A stretch of 5,049 nucleotides of DNA from NCBI GenBank assembly GCA_905479845.1, contig CAJQOB010000084.1:1-5049 (forward strand), in the 5' to 3' direction. The notes beneath the pieces were generated by a model. That model did no database searches. It had not been told where the DNA came from and worked only from the letters and a program-made list of their open reading frames with translations. The position numbers were made by a program, and so were the translations under genes. Every line of letters starts with the position of its first letter. Position 1 is the first letter of the stretch. Source of the stretch: an uncultured Flavobacteriales bacterium. Its GTDB lineage: Bacteria > Bacteroidota > Bacteroidia > Flavobacteriales_D > Crocinitomicaceae. Of the stretch, positions 1-5,049 are shown piece by piece.

Positions 1-568
1 TGACTGATCGACCGTTGATGTACATTGCATCGATTAATTTGATGTTGCTCAATGTTGTGTTACCATCCCAACCTAAAACCGTGTAAATGGTTTTACTTCC
101 TTTTTTGATTGGAATGATCTTGTAGTACAAAGCTCCGTACCATTTATCCGCGGCCACAACCTCATCCGGTTGTTTAATGCCCCAGACATCTTCTTTCAGT
201 TCAGTAACGGTTAATTCCTTTTTGCGTTTATCAAAATGTTGTACAAATCCGTAGTAACGCTGCGTTTTGTCGTCTTGTTCTACGTTCCAATTGATGATTC
301 GAACCATTTTATCCTCACTGTCAATAAACCCTACAGTTGTGAGAAGCGAAAAGGAGTGCTCAAAGGACTCCTTGTATTCAAGTACAGCTTCCAAATCAGA
401 TTTAAACTCTTCATTTGCTTGCTTTTTGGCGTCATCATTTTCAGCACTGCGCAGTGCATCAAGTTTTGTCATCAGACGGTCTTCGGCACTGGTAAGATCG
501 TAGTCCTGTGCAAATGCGCTGATACTCAAAAAAGTAAACGAGAAAACAAGAAATCTTTTCATATTCAT
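1..568 (-). CDS. Secreted protein of unknown function, C-terminus outside window
   Basis: This is an open frame of 189 codons read leftward from 568 to position 2, without a stop, so the gene continues beyond the left edge. It starts MNMKRFLVF and has a clear Sec signal peptide: basic n-region, hydrophobic core, and a likely cut after Ala-Phe-Ala, before Gln-21. An equally good start is the second ATG at 562. The mature part opens with a charged, probably helical stretch (about residues 24-70). A mixed segment follows with several aromatic residues, including WYGALYY near 142-148 and YTVLGWDGN near 161-169. It reads like a family of secreted proteins common in Bacteroidota, but I cannot name a function. 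It is most likely periplasmic or surface-located. No lipobox is visible, and whether a type IX sorting domain follows cannot be seen. It lies 50 bases after the DinB-fold gene, with a promoter-like element in between. Confidence 0.85.
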   Translation of the reverse strand, partial: MNMKRFLVFSFTFLSISAFAQDYDLTSAEDRLMTKLDALRSAENDDAKKQANEEFKSDLEAVLEYKESFEHSFSLLTTVGFIDSEDKMVRIINWNVEQDDKTQRYYGFVQHFDKRKKELTVTELKEDVWGIKQPDEVVAADKWYGALYYKIIPIKKGSKTIYTVLGWDGNTTLSNIKLIDAMYINGRSV

Positions 569-603
569 ATTAACGGTAATACAACTGATTGGTTACTTAC
601 GTT

Positions 604-632
604 CAAATATCTTACCAATTAATGATACGCAA
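604..632 (-). promoter_or_regulatory. Candidate Bacteroidota-type promoter for the secreted protein
   Basis: Reading leftward, TTG at 632-630 is followed by 18 bases and then GATATTTG at 611-604. The second box matches the Bacteroidota consensus TAnnTTTG at five of six fixed positions, and the spacing is in the accepted range. A transcript from here would have a leader of roughly 30 bases before the ATG at 568. The TTG lies inside the last codons of the upstream gene. This is a motif match by eye only, and such matches are common in A+T-rich DNA. Confidence 0.35.
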
Positions 633-1059
633 TAAAATTAAAAGATGGAGGGATAATGTTCAATTTTCTTAATTCCATTGCAATCTGTGCCCGATGATAA
701 TTGCTGTGATTCAGGATGTGATAGAGTATGTCAACGGAGCTTTTAGAAAGTTTTACACCTTCCTCAGAATGGTAGTCAACTTTCTCTGAATGATCCACAT
801 GTTCCAGATATTCAATTGTTTGTCGCAAGTTGTCGTGCATCAGTTGATACCAGAAATCAATTGGAAGAATGTCCCAAGTGTGAGATTCTGCTTTCTTATC
901 CAAGATTCTAGAAATCCAGATGTGATGCACATTAATTATATGCGACATTGACTTTCGAACGAAATCTGACAATTGATCTTCATTCTTCAGGAGAATTTCA
1001 GCCCATTTTTGATTGGAACGGAAATCATACTCGAATTTATCAATGAAGAATTCTTTCAT
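619..1059 (-). CDS. DinB-like putative metal-dependent protein
   Basis: A 146-residue protein of the size usual for the DinB/YfiT four-helix-bundle superfamily. The three histidines expected to bind a divalent metal are visible. His-40 stands eight residues before Trp-48 in the first motif, and His-118 and His-122 lie in NHSNYHRAQ, a variant of the family signature nHxxHHRGQ. Members include bacillithiol or mycothiol S-transferases, maleylpyruvate isomerase relatives and many proteins of unknown activity, so the substrate cannot be assigned. The family name comes from a Bacillus subtilis DNA-damage-induced gene and does not imply the E. coli polymerase DinB. It is probably cytoplasmic, as no signal peptide is visible. 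The start codon lies one base after the rpe stop, which suggests co-transcription and perhaps coupled translation. No good Shine-Dalgarno site precedes it. Confidence 0.85.
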   Translation of the reverse strand: MKEFFIDKFEYDFRSNQKWAEILLKNEDQLSDFVRKSMSHIINVHHIWISRILDKKAESHTWDILPIDFWYQLMHDNLRQTIEYLEHVDHSEKVDYHSEEGVKLSKSSVDILYHILNHSNYHRAQIAMELRKLNIIPPSFNFIAYH

Positions 1060-1060
1060 C

Positions 1061-1711
1061 CTAGATGGATTTCAAGTCGGAGATAGTTGTTGTTGGGTTA
1101 TCTGATTTGAACACGAAGCTTCCTGCTACAAGAACATCTGCACCAGCTTCAATCAATCGTTTTCCAGTTTCAAGATTAACGCCACCGTCAACTTCAATTT
1201 TTGCTGGAGATCCAGACTTTTCAATTAAAGCTTTGGCTTGACTAACTTTCTTACAAGCGTTTTCAATAAACGATTGTCCACCAAATCCTGGGTTTACTGA
1301 CATAATTAACACCAAATCCAATTCTTCAATCACATCTTCCAATAAAGAAACGGGAGTGTGTGGGTTCAACGCTACTCCTGCCTTCATTCCTGCCGCTTTG
1401 ATCGCTTGAACAGTTCTGTGAAGGTGAGGGCAAGCTTCGTGGTGTACGGTGAGCACATCGGCCCCAGCATTTGCGAATTCCTCGATGTACTTATCTGGCT
1501 CAACAATCATTAGGTGAACATCCAAAGGCTTCGTAGCATGCTTGTTGATTGCTTTAATTACCGGGAAACCGAAAGAAATGTTTGGAACAAATACACCGTC
1601 CATAACATCTACATGAAACCAATCAGCATTTGAAGCGTTGATCATTTCTACATCGCGTTGAACATTTGCGAAGTCACAAGAAAGTACTGAGGGAGCAATT
1701 AAGTGAGCCAT
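1061..1711 (-). CDS. rpe: Ribulose-phosphate 3-epimerase
   Basis: Rpe interconverts D-ribulose 5-phosphate and D-xylulose 5-phosphate in the non-oxidative pentose phosphate pathway, in the cytoplasm. The 216-residue length is typical, and the sequence is a complete TIM barrel. Signatures are easy to follow: IAPSVLSCDF at 5-14 (Ser-8 contacts substrate), HVDVMDG at 33-39, DVHLM at 64-68, SVNPGFGGQ at 138-146, and EVDGGV at 173-178. The metal ligands His-33, Asp-35, His-66 and Asp-175 are all present, with Asp-35 and Asp-175 also serving as the acid-base pair. The phosphate-binding loops NPGFGGQ and AGSFVF (196-201) are intact. The gene starts 37 bases after the L,D-transpeptidase stop and is followed by the DinB-fold gene after one base. 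The stretch before its ATG is A-rich, as is usual in Bacteroidota, in place of a Shine-Dalgarno site. Confidence 0.97.
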   Translation of the reverse strand: MAHLIAPSVLSCDFANVQRDVEMINASNADWFHVDVMDGVFVPNISFGFPVIKAINKHATKPLDVHLMIVEPDKYIEEFANAGADVLTVHHEACPHLHRTVQAIKAAGMKAGVALNPHTPVSLLEDVIEELDLVLIMSVNPGFGGQSFIENACKKVSQAKALIEKSGSPAKIEVDGGVNLETGKRLIEAGADVLVAGSFVFKSDNPTTTISDLKSI

Positions 1712-1727
1712 TGTCTGTTTTTTTTTG

Positions 1728-1735
1728 CAAAGCTA
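1728..1735 (-). promoter_or_regulatory. Candidate -7 box upstream of rpe
   Basis: Read leftward, TAGCTTTG matches the Bacteroidota -7 consensus TAnnTTTG at every fixed position. No clear TTG lies at the expected distance upstream, so only half of the promoter is supported. Transcription would begin in or next to the run of nine A residues (complement of 1718-1726), giving a short A-rich leader of about ten bases before the rpe ATG. It could let rpe be transcribed independently of the L,D-transpeptidase gene. Confidence 0.3.
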
Positions 1736-1748
1736 CCTAATAATCCAC

Positions 1749-3338
1749 TTATTCCATCATAATTTTTAGGTATTCCTCATCCCGACCGTAGATGTCAATG
1801 TGGGTCACCATTTGCTCTCCTAAGCGGACTACAGATACGTATTCTACATAGACTGGGATTGGGTCCAACAACTTAATCGTATAGTTTTCTCCTCGAGCCA
1901 TGATGCTATCAAGAGAATCAGGAATAACAACGTCATTCACTTTTCGACCGACAACATCCCGCTCAAGTATGCGTGCTGCTAAGTCAACGGGATTTTGGGT
2001 TCTCATACATCCATGTGAGTACGCTCGGACGTCGGTACTGAATAGACTTTTGCTCGGCGTATCATGGAAATAGACACTATGTGAATTAGGGAAATTGAAT
2101 TTGATGATTCCCAAACTGTTTGATCTCCCAGGATCTTGAACTACTTTATACGGAAACGAAGTTTCACGGATGCTCTTCCAGTCAACTGTCAGAGGGTCAA
2201 TAGTATCTCCTTTTCTGTATACTTTGTAATTGTGGCGTTCAAAATAATTTGGATTCATCTTCGCGGCTGGCAAAATCTCTTTGCTTGAAATCGAGTAGGG
2301 CACATTCCAGTATGGATAAGCAATGATTCGATTCAATTTCGAAGTTAATTCAGGCGTTTCGTTCTCATTCCTTCCAACAACTATGTTGTGATCACTCTTC
2401 AAGCTATCGTTGATGTAAAATCGAAGTTTATACTCTGGAATATTGATTCGAATGTATTTCTCAGGATACGGTTCTTTCGAACGCATTTTGTCCATTGCAA
2501 GAATTATTCGGTCTCTTCTATGTGCTGAGCTTTCATTTAAGGCAATGGAAGTATATTTCCCAATCACGCCATCAGGCTTCAGTCCATTTTGAATTTGAAA
2601 CTCTTTAAGCGCTATGAACATCGCGGCAGTATCATTGTCGACACTCAGGTATCCTTTTGAAATAAGGGACTGTGTAGCCAACTTAAGTGTTTCAACTGTG
2701 TCAATCTTGATGCTACGAACCTCGAACGTTTTTTCATCCATCGGGTAGTTGTCCATCCAATTGATTAATCCTTTCCCGAGCACAGTATAGCTAGAATCGT
2801 TCACGGAGTATTTTAAAAATTGAGGTCTTATATCACTAGAAGCATCAAATTGAATCAAGGATTCCATTTGTGAAGCATTCACTTTTGCAATAGGATTCTT
2901 CTTCTTCGTTTCATAATTAAGGACGCCTTTTTTCAAATCATTCACTACTTGGGCAAAGACCAAGGTGTTGGAGAGTTCGTCTTGCACAAAGTTCTTTGAA
3001 TTCGGGTACGAATGTCGATTAACAGGAACACCTAATTGTTCAGGCTTCTTCAAAACTACCTTCAATTTCTCACCAAGACCAGTTAACATGGAATCGTTGA
3101 TCCAGAATGGTTGGTGATTTCGCTGCGAATAAACATCATTCAAATAGGCTTGATCTTCCGAAGAGATCCCCAATTTTTCTAAATATTCCGCTGCTAGAGC
3201 AAGTTTGATTTTCTCCTGTGCGGAAATGGATTGTTCCTCAAAGGGCTTTTCATCCAGAGGGTTATCCGAATCGCCACATCCGATAAGAATTAATGAGAAA
3301 AAAATGATCCCTATGACGGGAATAAAGTAGGTCTTCAT
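1749..3338 (-). CDS. YcbB-type L,D-transpeptidase, lipoprotein
   Basis: Predicted to form 3-3 cross-links in peptidoglycan by an acyl-enzyme route through a cysteine. From the chosen start MKTYFIPV the protein has 529 residues. The signal peptide ends in the lipobox Leu-Ile-Gly-Cys, with Cys-21 the lipidated residue. A scaffold-like domain follows (about 40-200, with RNHQPFW near 73-79). Then comes a peptidoglycan-binding helix bundle (about 210-274, with FQIQNGLKPDGVIG) and the YkuD catalytic domain (about 295-464). The catalytic residues are visible: His-425 in YFHDTP, then SHGCMR with His-442, Cys-444 and Arg-446. The C-terminal tail with PIPVYVEY and DIYGRD is also YcbB-like. E. coli YcbB is held by an N-terminal membrane helix, whereas this one is predicted to be lipid-anchored, in the inner or outer membrane. 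Two in-frame ATGs upstream (3356, 3371) would put 5 or 11 residues ahead of the signal peptide and are less likely. It diverges from the rhomboid gene. Confidence 0.93.
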   Translation of the reverse strand: MKTYFIPVIGIIFFSLILIGCGDSDNPLDEKPFEEQSISAQEKIKLALAAEYLEKLGISSEDQAYLNDVYSQRNHQPFWINDSMLTGLGEKLKVVLKKPEQLGVPVNRHSYPNSKNFVQDELSNTLVFAQVVNDLKKGVLNYETKKKNPIAKVNASQMESLIQFDASSDIRPQFLKYSVNDSSYTVLGKGLINWMDNYPMDEKTFEVRSIKIDTVETLKLATQSLISKGYLSVDNDTAAMFIALKEFQIQNGLKPDGVIGKYTSIALNESSAHRRDRIILAMDKMRSKEPYPEKYIRINIPEYKLRFYINDSLKSDHNIVVGRNENETPELTSKLNRIIAYPYWNVPYSISSKEILPAAKMNPNYFERHNYKVYRKGDTIDPLTVDWKSIRETSFPYKVVQDPGRSNSLGIIKFNFPNSHSVYFHDTPSKSLFSTDVRAYSHGCMRTQNPVDLAARILERDVVGRKVNDVVIPDSLDSIMARGENYTIKLLDPIPVYVEYVSVVRLGEQMVTHIDIYGRDEEYLKIMME

Positions 3339-3378
3339 ATACTGATGATAATTCATTACATTCGTATACATTCAAGTG

Positions 3379-3406
3379 CAAAGTCAGTTCAAATAATGGA
3401 GTTCAA
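3379..3406 (-). promoter_or_regulatory. Candidate promoter for the L,D-transpeptidase gene
   Basis: Read leftward, TTG at 3406-3404 is followed by 17 bases and then TGACTTTG at 3386-3379. This matches TAnnTTTG at five of six fixed positions. It would give a leader of about 34 bases before the ATG at 3338. The upstream half lies within the first codons of the divergent rhomboid gene, so the two genes' control regions would overlap. This rests on a motif match by eye. Confidence 0.3.
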
Positions 3407-4052
3407 TATACTAATTCTTTTCCTTTTAATAATCGTCGGAGTTTCGATAAAAGCATTTAATGATGCTGCATTCATGGAGAGGTTGATGTTTATCCCATAT
3501 TTGGTTAAGCGCGACAAACAATTCTATCGAATTGGAAGTCATATGCTTATCCATGGAGATAGTACTCACCTTATTTTTAATTCTTTAGCTTTGTATCTTT
3601 TGGGAGATGTCTTTTTGAACGCCTTTACGGGTGTTTATGTCGGGGTGGACGGTGGCTTAATTGAATATTACGGGCTGTTAATGGGACAAGTTCATTTTGG
3701 GCTGATATTTATTCTTGGTGGTTTGTTCGCTGGGATTATCCCATACTTAAGGAATCATGACAATCCATCCTATCGATCGCTAGGTGCTTCAGGTGCGGTT
3801 TCAGCGGTTATTTTTGCAGCCATTCTGTGGAATCCTACAATGGAAATCGGATTCCTATTTATTCCCATAGGGATTCCAGCATACATTTTCGGACCGCTCT
3901 ATTTACTCTTTGAATTCATCATGGATAAGCGCGGGAATTCTGGAATTGCCCACGACGCGCACATTGGAGGAGCTATTTTTGGTGTTTTGTATGTATTAAT
4001 TCTTAATATTGATAAGGGTAAAGAATTCGTAAATCTGTTTTTCGGAGGATGA
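3396..4052 (+). CDS. Rhomboid family intramembrane serine protease
   Basis: A 218-residue polytopic inner-membrane protein predicted to cleave membrane-spanning substrates within the bilayer. From the start MEFNILIL the key rhomboid features are present: HGDSTHLIFN at 53-62, in which His-58 and Asn-62 correspond to the oxyanion-site His and Asn of E. coli GlpG; GASGA at 130-134 with the nucleophile Ser-132; and AHDAHIGG at 185-192 with the catalytic His-189. Hydrophobic stretches fit about six membrane segments (near 3-20, 54-75, 100-118, 130-146, 152-175 and 186-205). The length is near the minimum for an active rhomboid core, with no extra domains. An in-frame ATG at 3345 would add 17 polar residues before the first membrane segment and would overlap the start of the divergent gene, so I reject it. 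The substrate is unknown. The stop codon overlaps the next gene, indicating one transcript. Confidence 0.93.
   Translation: MEFNILILFLLIIVGVSIKAFNDAAFMERLMFIPYLVKRDKQFYRIGSHMLIHGDSTHLIFNSLALYLLGDVFLNAFTGVYVGVDGGLIEYYGLLMGQVHFGLIFILGGLFAGIIPYLRNHDNPSYRSLGASGAVSAVIFAAILWNPTMEIGFLFIPIGIPAYIFGPLYLLFEFIMDKRGNSGIAHDAHIGGAIFGVLYVLILNIDKGKEFVNLFFGG
4044..4048 (+). promoter_or_regulatory. Shine-Dalgarno-like GGAGG at the rhomboid/aminotransferase junction
   Basis: GGAGG ends immediately before ATGATG. It touches the first ATG (4049) and stands three bases before the second (4052), so if it acts as a ribosome binding site it favours the second. The same bases encode the rhomboid's final Gly-Gly. Such sites are rare in Bacteroidota genes, and this one may simply be coding sequence. 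Confidence 0.4.
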
Positions 4053-4894
4053 TGAGTTATGTAAATAATAACGGAGACGTTTTGTCGAATGAATCGTATG
4101 TTCTTCGATCAGGCAATCGTGCACACTTGTATGGTGATGGGATTTTTGAGTCCATTCGCATCATAAACGGGAAGCCGATCAACTTGACGAATCACATCAA
4201 TCGTATGATGGAAGGAGCGAAGAAGTTAAAAATGCGCGTTCCGAGTTTTTATGACCAGGTTTTCTTTGAAGAGAAAATCAATGAGTTAATTGAGAAATCT
4301 GGAATTACTCATGGAGGTAAGTGCCGAATTTCCTTGGATCGAGCAACAGGAGGAACGTACCTTCCAGAATCAAACGAAGTTGAATTCTTGATAGAAGTTT
4401 TGCCATTGGATAATTATGGTTTCGTACTGAATAAAAAAGGGAAGGAGGTTGATATCTTTACCGAGTACAAGAAACAAAATGATTCACTTGCTAATTACAA
4501 GACAAAAAACGGATTGATCTATGTTCTTGCTGCTATTGCCGCTAAAGAGAAGGGCTTGGATGATTATTTGATCACAAACACAACAAATGGAATCATCGAA
4601 GCAACATCTTCGAATTTATTTGTTGTAAGTAATGGTGTATTATACACTCCTGGACTTGAAGAAGGTTGTTTGGCTGGAACAATGAGAATGCAAGTAATCA
4701 ACTTAGCGTTGAAAAATGGAATCAAAGTCTACGAGTGCAATATTTTGCCTCAAAATTTGCTTGTTGCTGACGAAATTTTCCTAACAAATGCCATTTCTGG
4801 GCTCACATGGGTCAGTGGCTATCGAACAAAGCGTTATTTTAATAATGTGGCGCGAAAATTGGTCGATTTATTGAACGAAAGATGGTCCGTGTAG
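4052..4894 (+). CDS. Fold-type IV PLP aminotransferase, possibly aminodeoxychorismate lyase (PabC-like)
   Basis: A cytoplasmic PLP enzyme of aminotransferase class IV, the group containing 4-amino-4-deoxychorismate lyase (PabC, folate pathway), branched-chain aminotransferase and D-amino acid aminotransferase. From MSYVNNNG it has 280 residues, close to PabC and D-amino acid aminotransferase and shorter than most branched-chain enzymes. Visible motifs are LYGDGIFESIRI (26-37), the probable PLP lysine Lys-150 in YKTKNGL, IIEATSSNLF (181-190) with Glu-183 expected to contact the cofactor ring nitrogen, and TPGLEEGCLAGTMR (199-212) for phosphate binding. The spacing of Lys and Asn (K-T-K-N) resembles PabC, but the substrate cannot be decided from sequence by eye, and no other folate gene is in view. 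The ATG at 4049 is an alternative start adding one Met. The frame overlaps the rhomboid stop, so the two are probably co-transcribed and translationally coupled. Confidence 0.88.
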   Translation: MSYVNNNGDVLSNESYVLRSGNRAHLYGDGIFESIRIINGKPINLTNHINRMMEGAKKLKMRVPSFYDQVFFEEKINELIEKSGITHGGKCRISLDRATGGTYLPESNEVEFLIEVLPLDNYGFVLNKKGKEVDIFTEYKKQNDSLANYKTKNGLIYVLAAIAAKEKGLDDYLITNTTNGIIEATSSNLFVVSNGVLYTPGLEEGCLAGTMRMQVINLALKNGIKVYECNILPQNLLVADEIFLTNAISGLTWVSGYRTKRYFNNVARKLVDLLNERWSV

Positions 4895-4939
4895 CGTTAC
4901 CTTTTTCGAAGGGAGACATTATATACTAAAATACCTAGC

Positions 4940-5049
4940 ATGAAATACACATTCGCCCTACTAGCTTGCTTAGTGCTTATCCTAATTTCCTGTGGAGAAG
5001 AAAAGCAAAACATCGTTTCGTCTAATCCTGATGATCCCGGAGGTATTAG
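4940..5049 (+). CDS. Lipoprotein N-terminus, C-terminus outside window
   Basis: An open frame of 36 codons plus two bases that runs off the right edge. It begins MKYTFALLACLVLILISC, a classic lipoprotein signal peptide with lipobox Leu-Ile-Ser-Cys and lipidated Cys-18. The mature start, GEEKQN followed by a flexible Ser/Asn/Pro/Asp/Gly-rich linker, is typical of Bacteroidota lipoproteins and places it in the cell envelope. Whether the acidic residues after Cys act as a surface-export signal is open. It follows the aminotransferase stop by 45 bases, a gap containing TACCTTTT (4898-4905), a one-mismatch version of the -7 box. No domain is visible in this fragment, so no function can be given. 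Confidence 0.82.
   Translation, partial: MKYTFALLACLVLILISCGEEKQNIVSSNPDDPGGI

Noticed and set aside
267..503. Rightward open frame of 78 codons
   Set aside because: A serine-rich shadow of the leftward secreted-protein gene, with no recognisable domain or ribosome site.
588..619. Inverted repeat ATTGGT/ACCAAT after the DinB-fold gene
   Set aside because: Only six base pairs with a 20-base loop, no G+C-rich stem and no T-tract, so it is not credible as a terminator.
236..622. Rightward open frame of 128 codons
   Set aside because: It lies antisense to the secreted-protein gene, which has a signal peptide and coherent protein composition. The translation looks random and cysteine-rich, with no start signal.
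1718..1726. Run of nine T on the + strand as a terminator tail
   Set aside because: No rightward gene or hairpin precedes it. On the coding strand it is the A-rich leader of rpe.
3339..3371. Possible 11-residue N-terminal extension of the L,D-transpeptidase
   Set aside because: It would place non-signal residues before a standard lipoprotein signal peptide that begins well at MKTYF.
3345..3395. Possible 17-residue N-terminal extension of the rhomboid
   Set aside because: It is polar, precedes the natural first membrane segment, and would overlap a possible start of the divergent gene.
4900..4912. Small hairpin CCTT/AAGG after the aminotransferase stop
   Set aside because: A four-pair stem with a five-base loop and no following T-run is too weak to call a terminator.

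Overview
The window looks like ordinary chromosomal DNA from a member of the Bacteroidota, most likely Flavobacteriales. The reasons are: A+T-rich sequence; near absence of Shine-Dalgarno sites (one exception); elements resembling the Bacteroidota sigma factor consensus TTG-N17-23-TAnnTTTG; lipoprotein signals; and protein sequences that read like that phylum. The placement is an inference from sequence style, without any database search.

Layout. Four genes run leftward. Starting from the middle of the window they are a lipid-anchored YcbB-type L,D-transpeptidase (1749-3338), ribulose-phosphate 3-epimerase rpe (1061-1711), a DinB-fold putative metal-dependent protein (619-1059), and a small secreted protein of unknown function that runs off the left edge (1-568). 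Gaps between them are 37, 1 and 50 bases, so they may be read together. Promoter-like elements before rpe and before the secreted protein suggest extra internal starts. Three genes run rightward from the divergent point near 3339-3395: a compact rhomboid intramembrane serine protease (3396-4052), a PLP-dependent fold-type IV aminotransferase or lyase that may be PabC (4052-4894, overlapping the rhomboid stop), and the beginning of a lipoprotein cut by the right edge (4940-5049).

How they fit together. Three or four products act in the envelope: the L,D-transpeptidase on peptidoglycan, the rhomboid in the inner membrane, and the secreted protein and terminal lipoprotein in roles that cannot be read from sequence. 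Rpe and the aminotransferase are cytoplasmic metabolic enzymes, and the DinB-fold protein is probably cytoplasmic too. Nothing shows that they form a single pathway; this looks like common housekeeping neighbourhood mixing.

I found no RNA genes, CRISPR arrays, insertion sequences or attachment sites, and no gene-free stretch longer than 300 bases. I do not see a previously undescribed system here; the findings are modest observations.
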